Of a DNA stretch of 64,000 nucleotides, positions 37,347-48,758 are shown piece after piece. The DNA comes from Trichoplax sp. H2 (taxonomy: Eukaryota; Placozoa; Uniplacotomia; Trichoplacea), in assembly GCA_003344405.1 (NCBI GenBank), contig NOWV01000136.1, forward strand, positions 124,001-188,000, in the 5' to 3' direction. Numbering within the stretch: position 1 is the stretch's first letter; each line of letters opens with the position of its first letter. The notes beneath the pieces were generated by a model. That model searched no databases. It was given only the letters and a program-made list of their open reading frames with translations, and was not told where the DNA came from. Both the position numbers and the translations under genes were made by a program.

Positions 37347-38309
37347 CTATTTGATACTTTGAACTTTGGTCGGTTTAACACGACTTATGATACGAACACG
37401 ACGAATACTTCTTCTCCAAATTCGGCCACCTTCCCTTCTCAAACTTAATGTATAAAAGTAGTAAATGATTGGATTAATAGTAATATGAGCATACAAAAGC
37501 ACTTTCAAAGTATTTAATATATCCACAGATACGAAAGATGGATTTCCAAGTTGGACCATGTAGGATATGGTATAAGGTAGCCAACAGAAGGAAAAAATAC
37601 CAATAATAATCGCCATTTGCTGGATTGCTTTTTTATTCCTTTTTAAATTGGCTTGTTTAACATGAGGCATAATGGTGATCACTAATTTGGCTCTCGAATA
37701 GACTAAACACATAATGGCAATATATAAAATGATGATACAGAGTAATGGAAGAAAGATGATAATGACCAAGAGGAAAGTAGCTAGCACTGCTGTATTAGCC
37801 GAGCGATGGATAAAACAAATTTGATCGGATAAAATGTTGGCATAGATACTACCAACCACAGTAAAAGCTAATATCCATAGCAAGATAATGGCTACAGTTA
37901 ATTTTTTGGTGGTGATGAGGTATGGATATCGTATAGGATAAGCTACTCGTAAATACTTGTCAGCACTAATCAAGATCATGTGTAAATTATAGTTGAGCAT
38001 GAGTGATTGAGAAAGAACGATAAAGATGGCGCAAGATGGATAACGATAGGTGGTATGACTGAAGAACCAGCCATAACATGTGATTAAGTATACACCAAAG
38101 GCAGCACCAACAATTAATAGACTGGATAAAGCAGTATTGGAAGAGATATGGCGTAGTTTTCGATCACAAGCAATAAATACCAAGATGATTACATTGGTTA
38201 AAATAGACAATCCACCTAAAGTAACGTTAATTAAGCTAAAAGTCAATGAATTCCACCGTGGAGCATGGCTATACTCGATAGTACTGAATGTAGTTTGATT
38301 CACAAGCAT
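37347..38309 (-). CDS. Class A G-protein coupled receptor with DKY motif, 320 aa
   Basis: Seven-transmembrane plasma-membrane receptor of unknown ligand. I start at the ATG at 38309. The frame runs open to about 38434, but that stretch has no ATG, so a longer N-terminus would need an upstream exon. From this start the N-terminus carries N-glycosylation sites NQT and NVT. Landmarks: Asn39 in TM1, Cys93 before TM3, DKY at 117-119 exactly 25 residues on (Lys replaces the usual Arg), Cys165 in loop 2, CWLP at 242-245 and NPIIY at 279-283. D2.50 is replaced in a SSLLIVGAA segment. The cytoplasmic tail is strongly basic (RREGGRIWRRSIRRVR). TM6 (IIGIFSFCWLPYTIS) and TM3 are closest to the receptor at 2460-3467, suggesting the same subfamily. 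Confidence 0.92.
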   Translation of the reverse strand: MLVNQTTFSTIEYSHAPRWNSLTFSLINVTLGGLSILTNVIILVFIACDRKLRHISSNTALSSLLIVGAAFGVYLITCYGWFFSHTTYRYPSCAIFIVLSQSLMLNYNLHMILISADKYLRVAYPIRYPYLITTKKLTVAIILLWILAFTVVGSIYANILSDQICFIHRSANTAVLATFLLVIIIFLPLLCIIILYIAIMCLVYSRAKLVITIMPHVKQANLKRNKKAIQQMAIIIGIFSFCWLPYTISYMVQLGNPSFVSVDILNTLKVLLYAHITINPIIYYFYTLSLRREGGRIWRRSIRRVRIISRVKPTKVQSIK

Positions 38310-38499
38310 GATGTTGATGGCGCTACTTGATTGCCAAGACTTGACCAAACTGGGAAAGAAAATGGATTCTGTAGCGTTTATATTACTCAATATAGTATTA
38401 CTTGCATCCACGATCGATATTAGTATTCTTTCTCAACGGCCAGAGTCGAATAAATGAATTATTTACCAAACCAATTAATTAGCAAAGAAATCGCTGTAT

Positions 38500-40370
38500 T
38501 AAGGATAAGGATACAACAAGATGAATGCAATAGGATAAGTAGAGTTAACTTTATGAAGTAGCATGGACGAGAATTTGACCTTGGCTTCTTAAAATGCTAT
38601 ACGAGTTATATGCTACTATCTTGCATAAAATTTCAATACGTTTATTCTTTCTAGAAAATGGGGATTTAGTATTTATTCAAGGAAAAGTTAGCTGATCGTC
38701 TTAGAATATTGGTGCGACAGAATAATTGGATTGGTAGAATTGTCTTCAGGGATCATGGACAAAAAGAAACGAGGAAGAGATTTCGATTTGCTATAATGGA
38801 CTGCTACCTTGCCTAAAAAATATCAGTTCGCTAGTATTCTTATCCAGAAACAGAATAATTAAATGGGTAGAGCTGACTCCAAGGATTACGGACGAAAAGA
38901 AAAAATGGAAGAGATTTCGATTTACTATCACGGACTGCTACCTTGCCTAAAACTACCAAACTCTCGATGATTCTTTTCCTGAAAATGTGGATTCAGTATT
39001 TAAAGAAAAAGTTAGATGATCATCTCAAGATATTGATGCTACAGAATCATTAGAAGAGTAGAATGATCTTCAAGAATCATGGATGATAATTTACTTTCAG
39101 CTTTCTTCTAATTTTGCCAATATCGACTGTATACCTGTCATCCAACAGGAAAGAAAGAGAAAAAGATTTCGATAGTGGACTGCTACCTAGGCAAAACTAT
39201 CAAGGCTCGTTGTCTTTTCCGGAAAATCTGAACCCAGTATCAACTCCCCAAAAATTCCAGCCAAAAATAACTATTCAATTGATATGAATTCGATAGAATG
39301 GATGCAATTAAATAAGTAGATCTATCTTCAAGTAACATAAATAATAATTTATCTTCATTTAAAATTACCGATATTGCTAGTAATGTCTATCTTGTAGAAC
39401 AACGGAAGGAGGAAAAGAAGCGATTTCTTTTTCGTTATAATGTGTTACTACTTTACTTAATATTAATGCTAGTCTTCTTTCCCACCGAATCTATATTCAG
39501 GATAAATATAAAAAGTAGCTTTTAACTAAGAATTACTGTTTTATGGAGATTGTTACGACAGAATGGATGGGAAGAGAAGAGTAAATTTGTCTTCGAGTAG
39601 TATCAACAGTGGTTTACCTTCTTTTAAAATGATCGATACTACCAATAAGGTCTATCTTGCCGAATAACAGAAGGAGTAAAAGAAACGACTTCTTTTTCGC
39701 TATAATGTGGTACTACCTTGCCTATAATATTAATGCTAGTCTTCTTTCCCACAGAATCTGCGTTCAGAATAAATTTAAAAAGCAACTTTTAGCTAAGAAT
39801 AACTATCCTATCGTTAATGATATGATGGATTTATAATGCAGTACTACCTTGCCCAAAGTATCAATGCTAGTCTTCTTTCCACAGAATTTAAATTCAGGAT
39901 AAATTCAAAAAGCAACTTTAAGCTAAGAAGAATCGTCCTATCGATATTAATACAGCAGAATGGATGCAATGGGATGACTAGACTTTAAGTAGCACAAATG
40001 ACGATTTATATTCTTCTAAAATGACCAATATTGCCAATAATGTAAATCTTGTAGAACGACAGTATTAAGCAGGAAGCGATTTCTTTTCGCTGTAATATAG
40101 TACTACCTTGCCCAAAATATCAAGGCTAGTCTTCTTTTCCACACAATCTGAATGCTGGATATAATCAAAAAAAGTTACCACTCTTAGCTAAGAGTAAACT
40201 GTCCTATCGATATTAATACCACAGAATGAACGCAATGAGATGAGTAAAGTTGTCTTTAAATGGGCGATAATTTTACTTTAGCCTTCTTCTACAATAATCA
40301 ACATGGACAGTAATGGACATCGAGCACAAAACGATATCAAACAGCGAGAAAAGAAAATTCCCTTTGCCTG
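38500..40370. repeat. Satellite-like tandem array, period about 263 bp
   Basis: A TACTACCTTGCC-like landmark occurs near 38611, 38811, 38936, 39180, 39448, 39711, 39840 and 40103. Spacing is about 244-268 for full units and about 125-130 for two short ones. Each full unit carries, in order, GCTAGTCTTCTTTCC, CAGAATCTG, AAAAAGCAACTTTTAGCTAA, CAGAATGGATGCAATG, AGTAGA, TTGTCTTCAAGTA and GTCTATCTTG. Divergence rises toward the left edge, next to the receptor start. No conserved frame. Confidence 0.8.
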
Positions 40371-41799
40371 TTGTATACCGATATTTGGAATGGTAGATCA
40401 ATGATATAGCATCAATCTTAATGATCCTATTTGGGCTAGAAAACAAATATAGATTATATACAGGAATAATACCCTATAAAATGAAGTTTTTTGAATGATA
40501 AACATGCAGTGATTATAAACGACATTATTCTTTTGTGGCTTTCTTAATAGATAGAATGATCAATTATGGTCATTTTTCTCGGTCTCTATTACAATAGTCC
40601 AAGTACAATATTATATAATCAATGATGAATGGTGCTCTTATTTTAACACTATTTCTTGAATAGCATCAAGTAAAGTGATAGGGGAGCTATAAATCAGTAA
40701 CATTTTTAAGCGGTTGATATTTTATCCCTATCGATCAAGAATGGAGCGTAGTATTGATTATCATCTCGGGAGGAAAGAATAACATGATTAAAAGAGAGAA
40801 AGGAAATCAAGGATGTAAAATTTACATTAGTCTTGAACTTGCAACCGATACGATGACGACATAATTGCATCTATGGAATAGAACTGCTCGTTATGGACAA
40901 TTGATCCATATTGCAAAACGAATTGAGGTTGGGCAACGCCTTCATATTAAATAAAGCAAGAAAATTGTTGAGGTTAATTGCTTTGTTAGTATTGAAAAAA
41001 AAGATCGCAATAGAGAGAATTATTATTGCTTTGAATAAAGTAAAATAAATAATAAAAAACCAACAAACAATTTCTATTCAAATCCTTGCATCAATAAGAA
41101 TATCTCTTTCCATAATGCTAATCTAATACTAGAGAGTCTTAATAAAAAAAATCTACTTTCATTTTCGTCCAATCAATGAAAAAAATGGAGTAGCATTCTA
41201 TCGTTATTGTCTCATCAAAATTAGCATCGACTTTGATTTATTAAAGCAACGCTTATGCGATAGAATTGATGGTGTTATTCATCCTTAGGTTAGAATTTCC
41301 TCCATAAAGGAGCGAAGATAGAAATTATTCTATATCAATTCATATCAATTTTTAACACTACATTATATGGATTTATATCATGATCAATACCTATACCTTT
41401 TTCCTTCAGGTCATTGCATGATGGCCATTACTTATGATTAGCAATAAGTGCTTACAACATTAGTCATCGCTAATTCAATCATTTTTTTATAATATCAATT
41501 TAATCCATATTGAATACTTTCAATAATATTCGCTAAATATTGAATACAGGAAAACACAGTAAAATATCCGACAAAAATAGCGACGATAGTAAAAATAAAG
41601 ATTGCATTTAGATCATTATATAATTTCATATTCAAAGATTAAGCTATTCTAGCCGCCAATAATGAATATCAATCACTAACACAGAGGAGAAAATTCCTTC
41701 AAATAACAGTCGGAAACTGTCACCTAGAAATCATTACAATAATATGAGCGATACTTAACCCCATCATTTCTTATTCGATAAACTATTAAATGATCAATT
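40371..41799. other. Intergenic DNA without a recognisable gene
   Basis: AT-rich, no exons seen; composition is similar to the flanking repeat arrays. Confidence 0.45.
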
Positions 41800-43270
41800 C
41801 GTTAATAGGAATTTAGCTGTGAAATAAATCTCATCTGTAGTCATGGCGTAGGCCTGAAATGATATATATTTTATTCTAAAAATTGAATAATGATTTAATA
41901 AAGAAGTCATTCGTCTTGATAGAAAACCTATTCGAAGAAAGGCGATGGGTATTTATTGTTTTATAAAAGTGAATGATGATTCTATTATTAGGGTATTAGT
42001 GCTTGAAATTAAGCAGATTACATGTTATAACATATGTATTAACCATTTCCAAGCTGATAATTTCTATCATAATTCCATTATTATGGTAGTAGCCCTGAAA
42101 AAGTAAATCAAAAGTCTTGAAGCAGGCGTAAATTATTTGTTTTATCGGATAACTTTTTATCAATTATTCCATCAATATCAAGCTAGTCTGAAATAAAATA
42201 AAACTGAAATCATGAAATAGGTATGCAGCAATCATTTTATATTGGATAAGCTATGATATCGATCTCATCATTACACAAATTAGCCTTGGAATAAGTCTGA
42301 TCAGTAGTAAACTAATAACATAAGAATGTATCAATCACAGTAATCATTTTATGTTGGATAAGCTTTGATAATGATCTCTTTAATATATGATTAGCCTTAG
42401 AATAAGTCTGGTCAAAAGTAAAATAATTGCTTAAGAATGAATCAATCATTTCGGTTAGACCCATTTTGCAATAATTGCATAGTTATGAAGCTAATTCGAA
42501 ATAAAACTAAGCAGAAATAGTAAAGTACTAGATAGATATAGATTAATTATGTTATATAGATAAACTTGATAAAACTTCCACCAATGTACAATAAATCTTG
42601 AAATATGATTGGTCGGAAATAGTGAGCTACTATTGGTAGACGGATCAATCACTTTTTGTTGCATAAATTTTGTAATTATTTTATCTGTATAAACATAGCT
42701 CAAACTAAAACTGATCTGAAACAGTGATGTAGATCAGAGGCTGCTAAGACTAAATCCATTTTGTAATTATTTCATCACTGTGAAGCTAGCTTAAAATAAA
42801 ATGGATCAGAACTAACAACGTAGATATATATATCTATTAGTTTATATTGGATAAACTTGCTATCAATTTCATCATTATGCAACTAGACTTGAAATCAAAT
42901 TGGTCAAAAGTACGACAGTTGGTTAATATCAATTCCTATTTGGTGAAAATATTGGATAACCATTCCATCAAGATACTATACCCTTAAAATGAACTAATTA
43001 GAAGTATTCTTATTGATTAGATAAACTTGATAACAATTTCATCTGGATACTAATAAAGATTCCATCAAGACACTGTTATCCTTGAAATAAAAAAGCTTAA
43101 AAATATTGATATACTGTACATGAACATCAACTGTTTTTTGAGCGGATAAACTGATGGCTACTGTATCAAATACTTTTGAAATTGAATTGATTGGAAGTAT
43201 CAGACAGGCATGTATCATCAGCAGTTTATCATATCAAATGAACTTCTTAACAAGATAAAGAATTGAATCC
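41800..43270. repeat. Degenerate tandem repeat, period about 100-115 bp
   Basis: A GTTGGATAAACTTGATA-like landmark recurs near 42153, 42246, 42354, 42554, 42660, 42846, 43016 and 43141. It is usually followed by ATTTCATCATTATG, a CTAGCCTTGAAATAA block and TGATCAGAAGTA. The open frame 42491-42703 lies inside it and is not a gene. Confidence 0.6.
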
Positions 43271-45618
43271 TTTCAGAAGGTCATGAACGAATAATTTAAT
43301 TATAGGATAGCTAAATATTGTTTCTTGATTGTGAAAGGTTTACAAAATCATTTTCCCACTAACAGAATGAAATTTTAATACACTGCCGTACTAGTACAGA
43401 TCTGCGGCAATCCTTAGTCCAGATATACATAATTGAAGTATAAACATGATATTTGTGAGAATAATATTACTCCTATGAAGGAAAGCGATCATTTTGAATT
43501 ACTAATCTAAAATTATAAAATACTTTTTTGCTTATCATATGTACTTGTATAAGCCTTAAATATGACAAAAGTTTTTCTTATTGGTCAATATTTAATTTCT
43601 ATATTTTTTTTAATATTCTTACACTACACTGCTACTGGTCAAGATCGAATTAATAAGTAAATCCTCCCTGCACTTGATGATCATTATCCTAATAGTATAG
43701 TCTATGGAGTTAATTATCTGACCGAATTAAACGCTCAAAAGGGATTAGTCATAATATACGATAGTTAACAATAACAATATCCTTAGGTAGTAATTCTACC
43801 ATCAAAATATTGTTATCACCGTCGAATAAAGTCACTGCATTATGGAATAAGCACAATGTAAGAATAACCAATGACTTTAATAGATCAGTTTTAAGAAAAA
43901 TAAATAAATTCTTGTTTTTATATATATAATGTATTATAATCATTTCCTAATGTATTCATGTCATCATGGAAAATATCCAATTTTTTATCCAGACACAATT
44001 CAATCATGAATAGAGGTAGAAATAAACAGCTTGTTAATAATTTTTAATCGATAGCTATGTCGATAAAGTTTTACAATGAAGACTATGCTATAAGTTGATG
44101 ATTTATTTACAGTGTTCTAACTGCTTTTCATCATTTATGAAATTTTAAGAACCCCCTTTAGACAGCTAGTCTTACTTCGATTTTAAATAGCGTACATGAA
44201 TATGTAATTATCTTGCTTTAAAGATCTAATGATCAATTTTTACTTCTCCTAATTTTTCAAGATTACCATGATTACAATACCGCATAGACTTACTGGAATT
44301 TAATAAAACACCTGCCTCTAGTGTAAACTATGGCTAGTGATAACAATGAATTAGTTTATTATCGATTTAATGTTTAATTGTGACTTACTTTTAAATTAAA
44401 ACAGTTTGGAATGTATTATTTTACCCTTTGGAAAACTAATATCAATTGCTACACTCTGATTTACTAATCAATTATAAAATAATTATTTAATTTACTTAGA
44501 TTTGGTAGATATTTCTTCTAAAACAAAGCTATATATTTCTTGGATATTCTTCAGTTTTAGCGTATATTAATTGCTATCTTAGGCTATAATTATAGGAATG
44601 GACTAAAAGGGTAATACCTTAGCAAAACATTGCTAGAATGAAGTAATTCTAAAATATTAACCGATTGCATTTTATTAGTTTGAAATTTTCTTTTTTATAC
44701 CAAATCAAAAACAGCAAATAAATATTATTAAATAGAATTTATTCTCAAATTGTCTCAGTTCATTCCTGCGTAAAATTATTATCTATAAAAGTGAGATTTA
44801 TTTCCCCTAAACAAATTGATAACTGATTATGGCCATGGTCTAAATGCAAGATTAATATTGATCATTATGGACTTACATCCACAATTATCAATCAACCTCA
44901 TGAAAATCTATTTCGAATTTACAGAACAGCTGTTTTGAATAACTATAATCTATTTTCAAATTAATGAACCATAAAGGTATTTCTGTAGTAATAACCATTT
45001 CTATAGTATTATGTTATTTTTGGAATATTTGCTTAATAACTTTAAATGTGATTATAAAAATTTGCCTCAAAGATACTTGTATGTCAATAGATCTCTCATT
45101 AATTATGTATGCTCAGAAATCTCAGTATTTCGATGCCTGTGTCACGGCATTCGTATCACGAAGGGTTATGTGATGTATGTAGATTGTCAGTAATTAGTTA
45201 GATACCTAATTTACGAGAGGTCTCAAAGGTCAGATCGTGTTATGACTATGGTTAACCTCGTGTTATATGTGTGCTATAATGCATTTGAAGTAGAGCTTAA
45301 AGTATACTAATTTAGATCTAAGAAGATACGATACGATAACTGATAATGTTTATCAATATTAATTTTCATGTAAATATATATGCTGTGACTCATCGCGAAT
45401 AGATAGAAGGTATAAAAGCGAGTTACTTTTTATAATAAAGAGTTCTGGTTTTGATATTTGAAAGTCAATTTTAAGCACTTTATGAAGATAAACGATATCA
45501 TCTAATTTCAGTGAAGATTGTGGAATTGAGTATTTTTATATTATTATTGTATTTCTTCACCAATAGCTCGTAAATTCAATTTATCGCTTTATTTATGGCT
45601 AGCAACAAAATTTTATTT
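43271..45618. other. Intergenic DNA without a confident gene
   Basis: Several chance-length frames (43749-43943, 44964-45193). TATAAAAG at 45411 followed by AATAAA at 45434, with TGTCACGG at 45140, looks like an old LTR of the family above, but no target duplication or 3' end was found. Confidence 0.4.
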
Positions 45619-46140
45619 TTTAAGATCGTATCCATTGAGATTGATTGAGGAATATATTTGAATTATGAGGCATTAATACTGTACGTATAAACTAAATCAA
45701 AAGTATTTATAATTGGTATTAATTAAAAGATCTTTAAAACTATGATGCTAAAAGTGAATTATGCACCCATATTTTGCTACAAATTAAATTATGATATACG
45801 TATCAACTTCTTAAACATATCGAAAATAAATATAGATCATAGACTTCTATATCACGCGTATAACAGTGACAATTTATCTACTCATTCTAGACCAAAAGTT
45901 TTTAGCACTGATGGACGTCATCATTTTGTATATTAAGTTACTTTTTGATCATTCTTGTCTTGAAATACTCAATAAAAATTTTTTTCTGTAATTTCTACCC
46001 TTTTTAATTAAAAACATTCGGATATTACAATCATAGATTTCTAGATCATACACGCGTACTAGATAGCTCAAAGTGGCGGTATAACAGCCCAGATTATATT
46101 CTTTTGCAGGCAGATTTAGTTATTTCTATACATTTAGTTA
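45619..46140. repeat. Haplotype copy, short allele
   Basis: Nearly identical to 46528-47487 but lacking about 438 bases. The open frame 45742-45936 in this copy is split by that extra segment in the other, so it is unlikely to be a gene. Confidence 0.8.
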
Positions 46141-46160
46141 NNNNNNNNNNNNNNNNNNNN
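46141..46160. other. Assembly gap (20 N)
   Basis: N run; both sides belong to different loci. Confidence 0.95.
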
Positions 46161-46507
46161 TATTATCAGCTACAAGCGCATTAAAACATAGCACATAACC
46201 TTATCTTATCTATTCATAAGCATTCATTAATTTACAGTTACTTAATTAGTAACGGCGTACCGTGACAATAGCATACAGTGAGTAGACATAAATGAATTTG
46301 TAACTATTGTAGAAATAGCCTTCCCTAAACTAAACGTAGTGAGATTCAAGGATTTGAACAACTGTTGATATAGTTTTCTAAATATAAAGTATCCTGTATT
46401 GAAGTAATATAATGTAGATATCTGGCAGTTAAAGTAATTTACAGCTGTCTGTACATGTACATTTCATACTGAGTTTAACTTGAAATATGTTCTTGGAGTG
46501 ATATACG
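46161..46507. other. Misplaced contig belonging to the 23.4 kb locus
   Basis: 46161-46260 repeats 23334-23433 (end of the LTR), followed by CGTGACA, then from ATAGCATACAG onward it repeats 23740-23968. It is the missing 3' junction of the LTR at 22851-23433, placed 22 kb away between two gaps. Confidence 0.85.
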
Positions 46508-46527
46508 NNNNNNNNNNNNNNNNNNNN
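46508..46527. other. Assembly gap (20 N)
   Basis: N run between the misplaced contig and the long allele of the 45.6 kb segment. Confidence 0.95.
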
Positions 46528-47487
46528 TTTAAGATCGTATCCATTGAGATTGATTGAGGAATATATTTGAATTATGAGGCATTAATACTGTACGTATAAA
46601 CTAAATCAAAAGTATTTATAATTGGTATTGATTAAAAGATCTTTAAAACTATGATGCTAAAAGTGAATTACGCACCCATATTTTGCTACAAATTAAATTA
46701 TGATATACGTATCAACTTCTTAAACATATCGAAAATAAATATAGATCTAAATAAGTGTATTTAAGGGTATTTGATAGATTTTAAAAAGTTAGTCGCTAAT
46801 ACTATCCCGCTACAGTTCATGTCAATTAAAATATTTGCCAGGTAAAGACAGCTATAAAACGTACACTTGATAAAAAGTTCCCAATTTGCGTTACTGCAGT
46901 AATTTCTGGAAACTTGTTAATAACAAGTTTACTATTCGTAGCGGTAATTAACCACTAAGTTTCTTTACTACCCAAAGTGCCAATTTTATGGCCTAGATTA
47001 TTTTTAAACTCTTCAGATTAAATTATAAACGCCAGCGTAATAGCCCTGACTGTAGTTCTAGGCTAAGAGAGGTAATTATTTCTGCTTATTAAGTTACTGC
47101 CTTTAAATTCTGTATTGAAAATGCTATAAGAGTCACTCCTGCCCTTTCTATTATCTTTCGATGGAAAATAGTCAGATATAACAATCATAGACTTCTATAT
47201 CACGCGTATAACAGTGACAATTTATCTACTCATTCTAGACCAAAAGTTTTTAGCACTGATGGACGTCATCATTTTGTATATTAAGTTACTTTTTGATCAT
47301 TCTTGTCTTGAAATACTCAATAAAAATTTTTTCTGTAATTTCTACCCTTTTTAATTAAAAACATTCGGATATTACAATCATAGATTTCTAGATCATAGAC
47401 GCGTACTAGATAGCTCAAAGTGGCGGTATAACAGCCCAGATTATATTCTTTTGCAGGCAGATTTAGTTATTTCTATACATTTAGTTA
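46528..47487. repeat. Haplotype copy, long allele with 438 extra bases
   Basis: Matches 45619-46140 except for about 46748-47185. The extra part resembles its own right flank: a TAATAGCCCTGACTGTA...TTATTTCTGC block is echoed by ATAACAGCCCAGATTATA...TTATTTCTATAC about 400 bases on. Loss or gain of tandem units is therefore likely. It contains a perfect palindrome, AAACTTGTTA with TAACAAGTTT (46910-46930). Confidence 0.7.
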
Positions 47488-48204
47488 ATTCCTGGCAATT
47501 CTGCATTAAAGGCGATCCACACAAGAGCCTTTATTACAATTTTAATCCTCTGTCGATTAAAAATAGTCATAGATGACAGATCAAAGTGCTAGCATTACGA
47601 AGGAACCACACCCGTCTCCTGGATACCAAATCGGTAGTTGATATCTCTATCCTATATACTTGTATATATCTAGATATAGATTAATAGTGTACAAAGCCCT
47701 CAAGTAATGTTTGATCATTGCAATATTGATCAATATGTTGTCTTTCCGATGTGATCGTGAAGTTAATCGTCGGTTAAACTGGACACTTGACTACCTAGGC
47801 TAACAGACTGTAAAGTGAATAATCTACACGCAAATTGACTACGAACTAGCGAGCCTTAGCGCTAAAATTTCTTAGGTATTATTTCTCCTACTACTACTAC
47901 TACGATCTAGGTGGTTGACAAGCAAGTTTGGAACAGCTTAAGTGTTTACCTATCTTTATCATATTGGAATAGCATATCAAGCTTGCAGTAGAATCAATCA
48001 AGTACGGTATGGAATGACTAGAATTTTACAGTTAGTTTATTTCCTTCAAGATATGAAATATTATGAATGAAATCAATTACCATGTTCGCTATCACTTATA
48101 AAGAACTGTTAAAGCATTAGTCTATATTTGAATTTACGGTAAACTTGATCATACTGGCAAAGGAAAATAACACTGTAGCATGATTTTGTTAACCGATTCT
48201 AAAT
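47488..48204. other. Intergenic DNA without a recognisable gene
   Basis: Nothing seen beyond a short CTA microsatellite near 47890. Confidence 0.45.
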
Positions 48205-48616
48205 CTATTGGAAGAATTTATGGATCCTTAGGACGTTGAAACTGCTCAAAGATTGCTAAGTAGTAGATAGGATAGTATATTAAAGATTTTGAAACAAATA
48301 CAGTTTAGAAAAGAGCACAGAGTCTTACCTTATTATATTTTTCATATTGAATATTAGCCTTAATCGATTATCTAAGAAGCTATCTCTAACATCGTCACGA
48401 TGTAACGTCTCGATTTTTGGATCCGGTCCTTTTTTAACGCCAAGAATAGGAAAAGACTTGCATTATTACTTTACCACTCATCACGTATACAGTACACCGT
48501 ATAGTCTATATTTCATAACCTATCTGGTATAAACTATGATTACTTATAGTCTTCATAACTGTTCTCTGAGCACATTCATTAAATCTATCTACGATAAACT
48601 CCATATTAACAGCCAT
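48205..48616 (-). CDS. Possible small three-exon gene, 69 aa, unknown function
   Basis: Exons by splice consensus: 48616-48544 (ATG, 73 nt, donor GTAATC), 48428-48329 (100 nt, acceptor AAAAAAG, donor GTAAGA) and 48241-48205 (acceptor GAGCAG, stop TAG). All three phases agree (1 then 2) without an internal stop. The middle exon reads DPKIETLHRDDVRDSF, a charged, protein-like stretch unusual for this AT-rich region. I recognise no family. Short exons in AT-rich DNA can fit by chance, so this is a candidate only. Confidence 0.25.
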
Positions 48617-48758
48617 TCATGCACATCTACAGTATGCTAAAGATTCTAGAGCAGCTTGAACGACTAGACGATAATGTTGCTAACAAATGTAATTAGGAAA
48701 ATTCATTCGAGATTATTTACACATTTTGACAGATAGTGAAACACCTTTATGAATAAGT

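Noticed and set aside
38080-38298. Plus-strand frame inside the receptor
   Set aside because: Antisense shadow of the DKY receptor.
38310-38411. N-terminal extension of the 37347-38309 receptor
   Set aside because: It would start at GTG. The first in-frame ATG is at 38309; a spliced extension is possible but unproven.
45742-45936. 64-codon open frame
   Set aside because: The other haplotype copy (46528-47487) interrupts it with 438 bases, so it is not maintained.
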